From the NCBI RefSeq assembly GCF_019393635.1, contig NC_057865.1, forward strand, positions 301,265,885 to 301,329,884: a stretch of 64,000 nt of DNA. Reading direction: 5' to 3'. How positions within the stretch are numbered: position 1 is the stretch's first letter; every line of letters starts with the position of its first letter. The notes under the pieces are model-generated. The model ran no database searches, was not told the origin of the DNA, and saw only the letters and a program-made list of their open reading frames with translations. The translations under genes and the position numbers were made by a program. Of this stretch, positions 34,285-45,790 are shown one piece after another. The stretch comes from Dromiciops gliroides (Eukaryota > Chordata > Mammalia > Microbiotheria > Microbiotheriidae).

Positions 34285-34462
34285 GAAACTGGCTCTGGAC
34301 TTCACAGCAATTCTGGACGAGTCATGATCTCTCTGAGCCTCCATTACCTCGTGTCTAAAATGGGCACAATGCTAGGATGGTAGTGAGGATCAAGGAAGAA
34401 CATGGGTGCAAAACCCTTTGTGAGCCCTAAAGTCACATGTAAAAGTCGCCTGCTATTCTTTT
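34285..34462 (+). repeat. MIR-type relic
   Basis: CTCTCTGAGCCTCCATTACC, TAAAATGGGCACAATGC and AACCCTTTGTGAGCCCTAAA. Another diverged plus copy lies at 35060-35225 (TTATCTGTAAAATGGGGACA). Confidence 0.65.
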
Positions 34463-35739
34463 TATACGTCTTTGTCCATTGACACCAAGATTGATGGCAA
34501 AGAAAAAGTGAGAATCACCATGACAGGGAAAAGTCCTTTAAGAAGGTGGCCCAAAGGGGAAGGGGTATCTTATTCGACCCCTGTCCCCCTTGTGACTTTG
34601 GATCATGGGCTGGTAGACCTACCCCCTTATTATATACATGAGGAAACTGAGGCCATAATCCAATTCCTTAGCTTGGGTTAGTGGCACCAGCTTTTCCAGG
34701 CAGGGGTCTTCACCCCCTGCCAGATTTCTCCTGGCATATGTGGCCAATGCCTTGGCGAGGCTAAGGTTGAGCTGAGGTTTCAGTCTATTGGCCTAGAACT
34801 GGCGTTGGGGAGGGCCCCACTGACTGGATGCAGCCCCAAAGGTGGCTTGACATTGTCCCTGGAAGGGGTGGGGGAGATGGCTCGTGGCTGCCCAGAAGCT
34901 CTGCTTACCAGACCCCTATCCCTCCACTTCACACCTTTTTGGCTCCTTTCCAATTTAGTTCCCCCCAATTTAGCTCCTGACCCTAAATTTGTGGAAGTAG
35001 ATTGCTTGCTGGAAGAGCTGGGGGTGGAGCTGGGCATCGGTGGTCACTTGCGGACAGGGAAGGAATACTGGGATTGCATTCAGTAGAGACCTGCCTCTGA
35101 CATCTACCAAATGGGTGACTCTAAACAAGCCACCTCCTCTCTTACAGCCATGGTTTTCTTATCTGTAAAATGGGGACAGTATCTCTCGTGATACTGGGTT
35201 GTCACAGGGATCGAGTGAGAACCAATAGAAGAGAAAGCAGGTTTTTCCTCCTTACATGTGCTCCAGCGTCAGCTTGCAGTTGGGATTCCCTGGAGTCTGG
35301 GTTTGGGTCACAGCTGCCAGGGCAAGTGCTGTGGGCTCAAAGATCCTGGGAGTTTGGAGTGATCTGCATGTAAGCACCTCTGGCCGTCCCAGGAGGACAC
35401 TCCTGACCTTGGGATGGGGAGGGGGCATGTTTGTACAGGGCAGTGAGGCTCCGGCTTGGAGGTGGAGCCCTGCACCATCCTCCTGACTCTGGGGCTTACC
35501 ACCCTTCCCTTCCCTGAGCCTCACTATCCTCCACTGGGAAAGTTGGATCCATCCCCACCCAAAGTGCTTCTGTTCTCCATCTCATGATCTGGGACCTTGC
35601 CTTTGAAGGAGAGAGGTGCGGAGAGCCAGAGTCTGCCTAGAGCCCCAGACCCAATTAACCCAAGAGAGTAATGAATGCCCATTTGACAGAGGAGGAAACT
35701 GAGGCCCCCACTGATCTAGAGCTCCTCCAGCTACATTTC

Positions 35740-35885
35740 AGGTTTCATGGTGCCAGAGACATTTGAGTTCTATGGGGAAGTGACTTTCCCAAGGTCACAC
35801 AGTAGCAAGTGTCAGAGCAAGGATATGAACTCAAGTTTTCTGACTCGTGTCCAGTGCTTTTTCTACTGCACCATAGTGGCTCTCC
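35740..35885 (-). repeat. MIR/THER-like relic, minus orientation
   Basis: GAAGTGACTTTCCCAAGGTC, ACACAGTAGCAAGTG and CAGTGCTTTTTCTACTGCAC in antisense order. Confidence 0.7.
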
Positions 35886-35917
35886 TAGAAGCATGATGGT
35901 GAAAAGATGGCAAGCAG

Positions 35918-35976
35918 CATTCATTTGTTCATACATTCATTCGTTCATTTGTTCACTCATTTGTTCATTCATTCTT
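35918..35976 (+). repeat. (TTCA/TTTG)n tetranucleotide repeat
   Basis: Imperfect TTCATTTGTTCATACATTCA units, about 14 in a row. Confidence 0.85.
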
Positions 35977-37489
35977 CTGCAAGCTCTAAGTGCTTCCTGC
36001 GGCTTGGTTTGGCCCCTGGTTTGGTGCTGGGAATGGATGCAGAGAAGAGATGACATCAGCTTGGCTTTAAAAAGCACACACGTCTCTTCAGAAGCGGGGC
36101 TGGGGCTTTATCTCAGAGGCTCTCAGCACCCGCCCTTTTTGGGGGCTCATACAGCTCTGGCCTGGTGAAGGAATGTTCCCGTCTCTCAGACGCCTGCATC
36201 GTGGCACTCGGGGCCTGATCTCTGATCTGCAGGGAGGGCTGGGCCATCTTTTACTGAGAACCAGGAAGCTGCTCTCTTAATGCTGCAGGCAGCAGGATGC
36301 CGCTTTCCAGGGGCCAGGGCTCTAATTTAGATGGAGGCTCAGAGGATCTGACACCTTTGTTGATTCAAGACTGACTCACCTGAGGAGAGCGTTGGCTCAA
36401 GCAGTCTGGCACCGAGATCAGAAATCGGGGCTCGGCTCGGTCGCCGCGTCTGACACACAGTAATAACAAAGGGAGGGAGAGCCGGGAGAGGGAAAAGGGG
36501 GGGAGAGGAGGGAGGCAGGTTGGATGGGGCTGCTGGAAGGTGCGCCCCCCGCCCAGAATGGGGTCCATGAGGACAAAGCCCAGGGTGAGCTGAGGCCACT
36601 GAAGAGTTCGCAGCCAAACCCAGAAGGCTTTTTCAAGGGTTCAAAGCAAGGCTGAGAGAGGGAGCTGCTGCCCATTGCTCAGAGGCAGATGGTGTAACGT
36701 TATGGGATGAAAGAGGGAGAGCAGAATGACTCAGCTCCGCATTGTTCCATGTGGGAATTGGGGAGGGAGCAGGGCAGAGGAGAAGCAGCCCCATATCTTG
36801 CCCCCTTCCAGAGGACCACAAGACTGACAGCTGGAGGGGCCCCCAGGGCATCTGCTCCAAACTCCTCATTCTCTAGAAGCCACGATGGATGGACTTGTCA
36901 GAGGCCACACGGACAGCAAGAAACCCAAGGGCTCGCGGGGAGTTTGGGCCAAGGTGCCCAGTCTTCTGGTTCAGCCTCACCCTCCACTGAGCGAAGGTTT
37001 CAAGGCTCCCATAAATTCCAGGCCAGGCCTCTGAAAGGCCTTGTAGTCGTGAGTGGGGAAGCCCCCGGGAATCTCTGAGGGGTCATGCCAAGCACTGGGA
37101 GGCATCTGGAGACTGGCATGGGCAGGCGGTGAGTGGCCCAACTTCCAGAAAGGGGAAAGCAGATCTCTGCTAACTACACAGCTCGGTAACTCGAAGTCAC
37201 TGCTTTTCCAATGTCTGGAATGGAGCATTTGGTGAGCAAGCAGAAAAGAAAGAGGCATCTGGGCTTCGCCGTGAGTCTGTCACAGTTGCTCCTCCTCCAT
37301 GATGCCATCGCCAACCTTGTAGATCAGACAGATGTGGCGGGGAAGGGGCATCTGCATGGTAGCGAGCCTCCTATCAAAGAGGCAGCTTGGTGCATGGAGA
37401 GCGAGTAGGACTCAGCATCAGAAGACTCAGGAATGTTCAGATCCACCAGACATGTAGAAGCTGGGTGACCCTGGTCTGGTTACCAGGCA

Positions 37490-38060
37490 CAAACACAGAC
37501 TCCACCACTTGACCTTGAAAGTCCTTTAGAATCTGGCTCTGATCTCTTTCCAGACCCACTTTACACTTCTTAAATTCTATCCAAACAGATCGATTTGCTG
37601 TTGCCTGTACTTTTTTTGAAAAAATTAATTAATTAATTTTATTTTCAGGGGAACAAGGGTTAAGTGACTTGCCCAAGGTCACACAGCTAGTAAGTGTCAA
37701 GTGTCTGAAGCCAGCTTTGAACTCAGATCCTCCTGACTCCAGGGCCAGTGCTCTATCCATTGCGCCACCTAGCTGCCTCTGCCTCTACTTCTAATCTGGT
37801 TTCTCTGCCTCCATGCCCTTGCACAGGCTGCGCCCCTCCACCACACACATCTGGACTGCTCTTTCCCCTCATCTTTTCCTCTTGGAATCCCTCATGACTT
37901 TCAAGGCTTAACGCAGGTGCTCCCTGCCCCCGTCCCTGGCATCACTTGGTCTTTCTTTTTCTGGGTGCACATTGTTGTTCCCAGGGATAACGTAGGCACT
38001 GCAAGGGCAGATATCATTTCCTTTCTGTCTCTGTAACCCTCGTGTCCCCCGCAGCCAGGA
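37490..38060 (+). repeat. L2 LINE 3' part split by a SINE
   Basis: The left part (37490-37612: CTTTAGAATCTGGCTCTGAT, CACTTCTTAAATTCTATCC) and right part (37780-38060: CATGCCCTTGCACAGGCTGC, GACTTTCAAGGCTTAACGCA, CACTGCAAGGGCAGATATCA) are the two halves of one L2 segment, separated by the SINE at 37613-37779. Confidence 0.75.
37613..37779 (-). mobile_element. Marsupial SINE inserted in L2
   Basis: Minus-oriented SINE from an AATTAATTAATTAATTTT-type tail to CGCCACCTAGCTGCC. TGCCTGTACTT (37602-37612) and TGCCTCTACTT (37780-37790, taking one shared base) form an imperfect duplication. Confidence 0.85.
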
Positions 38061-38334
38061 ATTGGCAGAGGCCAGGGGGGCACCCAGGCCCCCTGGTTGA
38101 TGGCAGTACCCTTTCCCTTTCCAGCTGGGGCCAGAGTGGACAATATCAGTGCCTGCAACAGGCTTATGAGGCATCAGACTCCAGGCTGACTTTAAAGTTT
38201 AGAAGAGTCACAGACATGAAATGTCCGAGGAAGCAGACCCAGGCAGCTGAAATGAATTGTCCAAGGTCACATAGAGCTGGGATTAGAACCTGAGTCTGAA
38301 CTCAACGATCTGGTTTTAGAACAGAGGACAGAGA

Positions 38335-38429
38335 AAAGAAGATGTCAGAGCTGGGAGGACTCTTAGAACATAGAATTCAAAACTTGGAGGGATCCTAGAA
38401 CCCAGAATGTCAGCACTGAAAGGGACCTG
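38335..38429 (+). repeat. Diverged left shoulder of the 33-bp array
   Basis: Modules such as TCAGAGCTGGGAGGACTCTT, AGAACCCAGAATGTCAGCAC with lower identity than the core array. Confidence 0.7.
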
Positions 38430-38775
38430 AGAATGTGGAATGTCAGGACAGGGAAGGCCCTTAGAAAGTGGAATGTCAGCAGTGGGAAGGCCCTTAGAAT
38501 GTGGAATGTCAGGACAGAGAAGGCCCTTAGAAAGTGGAATGTCAGGACAGGGAAGGCCCTTAGAATGTGGAATGTCAGGACAGGGAAGGCCCTTAGAATG
38601 TGGAATGTCAGCAGTGGGAAGGCCCTTAGAATGTGGAATGTCAGGACAGGAAGGGCCCTTAGAAAGTGGAATGTCAGGACAGGGAAGGCCCTTAGAAAGT
38701 GGAATGTCAGGACAGGGAAGGCCCTTAGAATGTGGACTGTCAGTGGTGGGAAAGGCCTTAGACTGTGGAATGTTG
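38430..38775 (+). repeat. 33-bp minisatellite array (about 10 units)
   Basis: Unit begins GAATGTGGAATGTCAGGACA and ends GGGAAGGCCCTTA; ten near-identical copies follow head to tail. Two alternative sub-blocks (AATGTGG/AAAGTGG and CAGGACAGG/CAGCAGTGG) mix along the array, a sign of unequal exchange. The 33-bp period leaves open frames on both strands with 11-residue periodicity, which I treat as artefact. Confidence 0.93.
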
Positions 38776-39959
38776 GTGCTGTGAAGGCTCTAGAGGCCAT
38801 GCGGTCCAGTCTTCTCACAGTTTATTGATGAGGAACAATAGAAATCACCGTTGTTGTGGAAAAGGGGGTCCCAGTAGTTTGGGCAGGTCAGAGGTGAGAG
38901 CTTTTGATCCCCTGGATCCTGGGGGGGGGTGAGGAGATGAGCCCCAAAGCCCAGCTTTGAGTCACCCACAGGAAGCTCTTAGACAGAGCTGTGGACTCTT
39001 GGGGCCTTCCCCTGGACCTCATCTGCAAAAGCTGCAAAGCCACTGGAGGAGGCACTGGCAGATTTGTCTCCTTAATTGGCCTCAGTGGGACTTGGTCATT
39101 GCAGGGAAGGTGGACGGGCGTGAGGGGGGCAGAGGAGCCGGGCTGTTTTGGGGTGGGGGGGTGGCTGTTGGAGCCCCAGCAGCATTTTGCTTTGGGGAAC
39201 AAGGATCCACCCTAAGGAAGCCTTCCATGGCTCCTCACCCTTTAGCCTGGCTGCCTCGGAGAACAATCAGCCGCATTCCTGTCCATCTCCCAGGCGGGTG
39301 GCTGTCAATAGCCCTGAAGTTTTATAGCCTTTTCCTCAGCTTCGAAAGGAAAATGAAACTTAGGAGGGAAGATGAGAGAGCAGGGGGAAGGGGAAGGGGA
39401 AGGCAGACCCTTTGCCCCCTGCCTGCAGTCAAGAAATGAACGGACTACCCCACTGGGGACTGAGCATGCCCACCCACCACTTGCTCAGTTCTCATCGAAT
39501 TCCATTGATTCTAGTCACTGCTGGGCTAGAGAAGGTTTGATGGAAGGCATTCCAGAGGGAGAAAAGAAGTCCTTTTAGTCCCAGGCTAATGTTGGTGGCA
39601 CCTTCCCGGACACCAACCATGGGGACAGTCTTGGGGCTGACTCTGGAGAGACAGAAAAGGGGAATGGCGTGGACTCTAATACCAGCGTGCAGTGAGTACT
39701 CAGTGGATGGGGACCTTCTGCATCTCTAGAAGAGGCTGTGCATGAGAAAGCTGAGTGGTCCTGAGTGCCAGGCATGCCCCTTGTGTAACCTTGGGCCTCA
39801 CTTTCCCCGTCTGTAAACTGAGTGGCTGCCTTTCAGCTCACCCTCTGTGATGCTACAGCGTGAAGACACATGATACAGGAGCTGAGAGGGTAACAGGGGC
39901 AAGCACAGGGTTCTAGGCCCAAGGCCACCAGGAAACTTCAGCCTAGAAAGCCACCCTGG

Positions 39960-40335
39960 GAGCCGGGAGACTTCACAGAGGAGGTGGCAGCGTGGAAGAG
40001 AGGAAGCATTTCAGCCACGGCCACTGGGGCAGAGAGTTGTGACAAATTGTCTGTTGGACCGGAAGTTCATATGCCATTGAAGGGGGCAGTGGGAAAGAAG
40101 CCTGAGGTGCAGGGAGGCTGAGGGGAGTGGTCCTTCTACTCCATAAGCAATGGAGAGCCAGGGGTGGGCACTTTGAGGAGGGCTGTGACAGGGTTTGAAC
40201 TGGATGCATTAGGGACAATTTTGGCAGGTATGTGGAGGAGGGAGTGAAGAGGCAGGGAGACCCTGAGGAGGCTGTTGTGCCATCCATGAGAGAGGGGATG
40301 AGGGCCTGGAATGGGGCTGGTGCCATGGAGCCCCC
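39960..40335 (-). repeat. L2-like LINE relic, minus orientation
   Basis: CAATGGAGAGCCAGGGGTGG, GGACAATTTTGGCAGGTATG, GGCAGGGAGACCCTGAGGAG and GGGGATGAGGGCCTGGAATG follow the order of a remembered L2 antisense 3' region. Heavily diverged. Confidence 0.5.
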
Positions 40336-41199
40336 AGAAGGCAGCTTTTGTCTGGGAGGAGCCTTGGTGGTCAGCTGGGATCTGAGCCCCGGCCTCTTTT
40401 CCTTGTTCAGCATTGTCTTGGGGGCGGGGGCAGAAGGGAGGGACTGGACAACTGTGGGATTTGGGGGAGATGAAAGAGGAAACCAAGCCTGGGAGCTGGG
40501 GAAGGGTTAATTCTAGATCTATCAGACTTGGGCCAGTAGAATAGGAACAGTCACATCTTGGGCTCTGCTGTGCCCAGAGCCTGGGTAGTGCCTGGTACAT
40601 GGTGGGCTCTGAAATGCCAATTGAATGAAAGACTCGAAATGGTGAGGGGCTGGGGGAAGGGGGCATGTGTGCAGGGTTGGGGGGAGGGGGCCGTGTGTAG
40701 AGGGGCTGGGGGGGAGGGGACCACGTGTGCTGAAATCTAGCTCCTAAGTCTCCCAGAAGAAATGTTAGGGTGCCTTTATGCTTCATGAGCTGTAAATTAA
40801 GTTGAGACAGTGTGGGACACTGAAATGGGGTTCTAGGCCTGGGTCGGGGGTGACTGTGTGGCCGTCGGCTGCTTGCCTGGCCTCTCTGGGTCTCAGTCTT
40901 CTTCTCTACAAAACCAGAGGCTCAGATGAGAAGGTCTCGCTTGGGAGAGCGGGTCCCTGGGTTTCTGTACCCCTTGCATGGCATCACCTTTGGAAGGGAA
41001 AGGGCATCTCCCAGTGCCCCTGTCTGCTCTCCCCCCAGGCCCAGTGGCCTGGCCTGCCATCCTGAGCTCTTCTGGCCGGCCGGTGCTCACGTGCTTGGTT
41101 GGCAGCTCCCTTCCTGAAGCCAGTTTGCTCCGGGGCCCAGCGAGAGCCTGGTCCTTCAGGCCCAGCTGCCGGCAGGGCAGGAACAGTGCTGGGATTCAT

Positions 41200-41300
41200 G
41201 GCCCTTGGTGGAAAGTTATTGTTGACTCAGTCCAGCAGATCCCTTATCAGGAGACGGCCAATCTCCTGGGAAAAGTTAATTGGCCTGAGCCACTGGGCCT
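41200..41300. promoter_or_regulatory. Possible regulatory island (AP-1 and CCAAT words)
   Basis: TGTTGACTCAGTCC contains TGACTCA (AP-1 consensus) at about 41222-41228, and GACGGCCAATCTCC contains a CCAAT box. Repeat-free, bounded by GC-rich DNA. Confidence 0.25.
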
Positions 41301-41629
41301 GGCTTGGGCAGGGCAGGGCTGGGCTGCCTGCCTGCCCTAGACAGCACAGCCTTGAAAACACCTCCGAGGGACTTTTCTGCCCTTCCTCTGACTGAAAATA
41401 GGCCCAAAGACAAGACAGGATGTTGGACCAAGTCCCTTCTGGCCCCACAGTTGGGACTCTCCTTCTCTGTCCGTCCAGGTTGTCCAAGTCGGAGCTGAAG
41501 TGCTGTCTGTCATGAGTCGTTTTGTTGAGCATTGGAAGCAAAACACGTTTTTTAAATAATCTCGTCCAGTCACTGACAGGCACCAGCCTTAGGGAATAGA
41601 CTGGCTCCTCCCCATTCCCTGGAATCCCA

Positions 41630-41747
41630 GGCCTCTTATCTCTTGGAACTCCAGATCTCTGACTTCTGAGAATCAAGGCCTCTGATCCCGTGGGACCCCA
41701 GGCCTCTGATCCCCTGGGACCCCAGGCCTCTGATCCTCTAGGAGCTG
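41630..41747 (+). repeat. 24-bp minisatellite (about five units)
   Basis: Units GGCCTCTGATCCCCTGGGAC + CCCA at 41677, 41701 and 41725, with more diverged units at 41630 and 41654. Confidence 0.9.
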
Positions 41748-42424
41748 ACCCTACAGTCCCCTTCTCTTCACATCCTGATGCTCCTTTGCTCTTAACCGCC
41801 CCTAATTCTGCTCACGTTGCTTTGCCCTCCCTCCTAAAGGTCTGTTCCAAGGCCTCTGGGCCCCTCTGGTGAGGCTGGAAAAGGCCTGACTTGGGCTCAG
41901 GAGAGATGAAGGTTCACATCCAAGCCCAAGTCCCAGTGACCTCAGGCAGGTCACTCCCCCTCCCAGTCCCCTCTTTAGTAAAATGGGCTCAGGAATGTTT
42001 GCACCCCCTCCTCACTGGCAGGGGCCTGGGAGGCTCCAATGAGACCTTTGTTGTTGAGCGTTCGTAGAAAGGGCGCAGATGGAGGCTGCCCAGGCTGCTG
42101 TCCACCCCACCCCCCACCCCCGCCTCTAAAGTCACCCTTCCCTCCAGTTCTCCAGGCCTCCCTGGTCCTTCCTTCTTTTTGTGCAAACCTAGAACCCTCC
42201 CTGGCCCAAACCCCTGAAGGTGGCAGGGGGATGGGTGCCAGGAGACCCTGCTGATCTTGTGAACACCTGCACACAAGGGCCCTCCAGTCCAGCCAGGGAA
42301 GCTCCTGCAGCTGAGGCTGGGGGAGAGGGAAGGCAGGCTCCCCACACCACCTGCCCCCTGAGCTTAGAGCCTGCCCTCCATGCTTCAGTCCTGCCTGGAT
42401 TTAAGAGGCAGCAACACCCAGGAG

Positions 42425-42600
42425 ATAAAGAAAGGGCAGAACCTTGGCTCAGGAGACGCTGCTTGTGTGATCCTGAGCGGGCCAGTGAAGCTCCTAGGGC
42501 CTCAGTTTCCTCATATGTAAAAGGGGCTAGCAGTAGTTGTGCTTGTTACTTCCTGTGGTTGTGAGCAGAGCACTTTGCAGACCTTGAGGTACCAGAGAAA
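42425..42600 (+). repeat. MIR-type relic
   Basis: GGGCCTCAGTTTCCTCATAT, GTAAAAGGGGCTAGCAG and GAGCACTTTGCAGACCTTGA. Confidence 0.7.
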
Positions 42601-43734
42601 TTCAATTTGAGGCCTGGGCCCTCCATCCTGGCCAACATGCCAGCCCACGGGCAGAACAGAGCAGAGCTGAGGGCCTCTTCTCTGCAGCCTTGTGCTCCAC
42701 TTATACCAAGAGGACCGGAAAACTGCTGCTGATTACCCAGCCCGGGCCATGTCCCTTAGGTGGAACCGGGCTAAGCTGGGTCACAGAATCCTCCGTCTAG
42801 ACCTGGGGAGAACCTAGAAGTTATTGAGTCCAACCCTCTGTGTGTACTGGGAGAGCCTGGAAAACAGCCATCCAGAGACGCGTGGCTGCCTCCTGATCTC
42901 ATCTTTCCGAGGCCCCTCCTCCCTTCTTTCCCTCCCGCCTTCCTTGTCTCCCTTCTTCCTTCCCTCCTTCCCTCTCTTCCTCCCTTTTCTTTCTCTTCCC
43001 ATCTTTCTTCAGCTGGAAAAGCTGGCGAGCAGTTGGGTATATTGTCACCATCTCTTAGCAGAAGACGACGGGCCTGGGACCCGAGGAGCCAGCTGCCTTG
43101 TTGCGGGCCTGGGGGCCCCTGCGTGTTGGGGGCAGGGTCCAGGATGGCAGCTTGAGCCCAGCTGCCCCTTGGGTCTTCGGCTCCGCAACCCCCAGCACCT
43201 CCTTGTTGTTTCTTGGCTCTGGGGGAGTTGGGGGGCTCTTGGGTGTGTCTGGAATCATCTGCTCCCCACATTCTTTGTGTGGAATGACAGAGCCAGGCTC
43301 CCTTCTGCCTCCCATGGCTGGGTTGCCATCCAGTGAAGTGGGAGCATTTCCTGAAGGCCTCTCGGTGCCCGGCCCTGCCCCCAGGAAGCTTGCCCTCCAC
43401 CCCCCTAATTCATCTGCTGCAAAGGAGGCCATCCCACAGCCAGCCTCTTTAGAAGGTCCCGTGTTCTCAGCCAGTGTTGTCTGTCTGGGTGGCTGCTGCC
43501 CCGGACAATTCAGAGGGACCCAAGGGGCCCTAGCCCTGGGCAGGGGCTCCTGGTGCTCCCTCATCCCTGCACCGGCTGGCCCTGCGAGGCAGCTCAGTTC
43601 TCTGGACCCTCTGGAGATGGGGGAGGGAGGGGGCCTGTTCTTCAGAGGCCCTGACACCCAGTGTCAGAGCCGCCAGGGACCTCCCAGGTCTTCCTGGCTC
43701 TGACTTCACCTGAGCCCTCCTCGTCTGTAAAATG

Positions 43735-43892
43735 GGGGTGATGATGTTCTAAGCTCCCTCCCAGCTCTGCCCTTCCCTGTTCTAGGCTCCCTTCCATCCC
43801 ATCTCTGATGTTCCCTGTTCTTAGGCCCCTCCCAGCTCTGCCCTTCCCTGTCTCCTGTTCTTCCCAGTGCTGACAATCTCCGTTCTGAGGGC
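43735..43892 (-). repeat. 33-bp tandem family, minus orientation
   Basis: Repeated CTCCCAGCTCTGCCCTTCCC/TGTTCTAGGC modules. 42610-43734 before it is GC-rich with long ORFs on both strands that I could not link to any family; a CT-rich patch lies at 42915-43000. Confidence 0.8.
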
Positions 43893-44574
43893 TAGCTAGC
43901 CTGGTTCTGTCTTGCTGACCTGCTGTGTAGACTTCAGCAATCAAGAGCAGTTGGGCTCCGTGTTCCGAGCCCCTTCATGCCTCCCTCCCACTGTGGAATG
44001 GGCCACTCCTCTTTATATCAATAATGAAATTGGAAACCTGACGGACTAGCCCAGTGACATTTGCTTAGCACGCACCTGGAGTCTGGGTGTCCCAGCCACG
44101 TCAGGGGTGAAGCTTGGCTGGACTTCCTTGACCCTTTTGGGGTCGAGGCTCCCATTTGTGTCCACATGAAAAGACCCAGGCTGGGGGCAGCTGGCGCCGT
44201 GACCTCGTCCGGGCAGGTGCCAGGCAGCCCTCAGCTCTGCTCCCATTGGCTCTGGGGCACGGCGAGACCCTGATTTCTTTCTGACCGTATGTGTGTCAGC
44301 TGTGGCTGTGGCCCCTTCACCAGTGGTTCCTAACCCACTCTCAGCATCGCCCTGGACTGGCTGGCCCACTCACTGTTTCACTGAGGTCCACGTCCCAAGC
44401 CCAGATGGGGGATGAGGAACTCTGAGCCTCAGCTTTTGTTGTCCTCCCAGCAGCACCAAAAAGCCCATCTGTCCCTCAGAGTCTGGCTACCTCAACATCT
44501 CTGCAACTCAGGTGTCGTTCCACCATGGGAGCCCCCCTCCACTGGTGCACATCACCACCCCTTCTTCCTTTGTG

Positions 44575-45181
44575 GTGGTGTTCAGTCATTTCAGGCACAT
44601 CTGACTATGCCCCCATTTGGGGTTTTCTTTTTTCCCCCTCCCCAGGACAGAAAGCAATCTCATATAGGTTATCTATGTACAATCACATTAAACTTAATGT
44701 TAATAAACATCAGTCATGTTGTGAAAGAAGAATCAGCACAAAAGGGAAAAGCCTCAAACAACAAACAAAAGTAGAAACAGTCCGGTCTAATCCGCATTTG
44801 GAATCCACAATTCCCTTTTCTGCCTGTGGAGCATTTCCCACCGTGGGTCCTAGGGAGTTGTCTTGGGTCACTGTGTTGCTGAGAGGAGCTGAGTCTATCA
44901 CAACTGATCGTCACACAATGCTCTTGATACTGTGTAGTGTTCTCCCGGCTCTGCTCTCTTCACTCCACGGCAGTCATTTGGGGTTTTCTTGGCAAAGATA
45001 CTGGAGACGTTTGCCGTTTCCTTCTCCAGCTTGTTTTACAGATGAGGAAACTGAGACAAACAGGGTGAAGTGACTTGCCCAGGGTCACATCGCTAGTGTC
45101 TGAGGCTAGATTCAAATCTGAGTTCAAACTCAGGAAGATGAGTCTTCCTGACTCCAGGCCCAGCGCACCAGTTAGCTGCCC
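44575..45181 (-). mobile_element. Long RTE-tailed marsupial SINE, split by an L1
   Basis: The left part (44575-44629: CACATCTGACTATGCCCCCA) and right part (44991-45181: GGCAAAGATACTGGAGACGT, GATGAGGAAACTGAGACAAA, the head complement GTTAGCTGCC) together make one copy of the class also seen intact at 62968. An L1 fragment occupies 44630-44974. Confidence 0.85.
44630..44974 (-). mobile_element. 5'-truncated L1 inserted in a SINE, with perfect 16-bp duplication
   Basis: Antisense L1 3' end (TTTTTCCCCCTCCCCAGGAC, TCATATAGGTTATCTATGTA, TTGCTGAGAGGAGCTGAGTC). The host SINE word CATTTGGGGTTTTCTT occurs on both sides, at 44614-44629 and 44975-44990, the signature of target-primed reverse transcription. 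Confidence 0.95.
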
Positions 45182-45624
45182 TCTGACTCTATTGCCCATG
45201 CTTTTCCCCTACTGCTTTTTTACATTTAGAGAAACTGAGGCCCAGAGAGGGAAAGGGATTTTCCAAAGGTCACAAGCAGAAGAAAATGGTGGCCGAGATT
45301 GGAACTCAGATCTTGTATGTTCCAATTCAGTGGTGTGTCCACCATCCACACTGCCTCCCTTTCCCCTGGTGGCAGTTGGGAGCCACGGCAGACTTTTGAG
45401 CAGGGCAGTCAGACCTTCACCTTTCTAGCAGCAAGTCTGAATACCACAGTCGTTCACATAACACAAATGAGGAGAAGAGGATTGATCGGTGGGGCTGGGT
45501 ACGGCACCTCAAATATTTATAGTGGAAAAACCACTACGGTTCCTTTGTCTTGGAAGGGCGCCCACGTGGAGTCTGGCAAAGCTGCCTGCAGGCTCATACT
45601 GGGAGGGGAGGTGCAAGACCTGGG

Positions 45625-45790
45625 GATTCTTATGGCCCTGATATTGTTGGCCTCTTGAATGTGGTAATCCCTTAAGCCCCAGCCAGAATTAGAAATAAAA
45701 CACCTTTGTAGGTTCTTAATTTGATGCGGCTTTTACAGATCGGTAATTAGCTTAATGAGGCCGATTGGAGGAGGGGTGACCTGCTGTCTC
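45625..45790. promoter_or_regulatory. Candidate conserved enhancer island (homeodomain-rich)
   Basis: Repeat-free. Contains AAATAAAACACCTTTGTAGG, TTCTTAATTTGATGCGGC and GGTAATTAGCTTAATGAGGC (paired TAAT cores), then CCGATTGGAGG (inverted CCAAT-like). The density of TAAT words contrasts with both flanks. Confidence 0.35.

Noticed and set aside
35918..35976. CRISPR-like direct repeats
   Set aside because: These and the 33-bp and 24-bp arrays have no spacers. The genome is mammalian, so they are ordinary micro- and minisatellites.
38363..38828. Periodic ORFs of 131 and 151 codons on both strands of the 33-bp array
   Set aside because: A period divisible by three automatically keeps frames open in a tandem repeat. 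There is no promoter, splice context or family match, and both strands are equally open.
42771..43703. Overlapping 200-codon ORFs on both strands
   Set aside because: GC-rich, stop-poor sequence with low-complexity peptides and no domain; no exon-like splice signals tied to a known gene.
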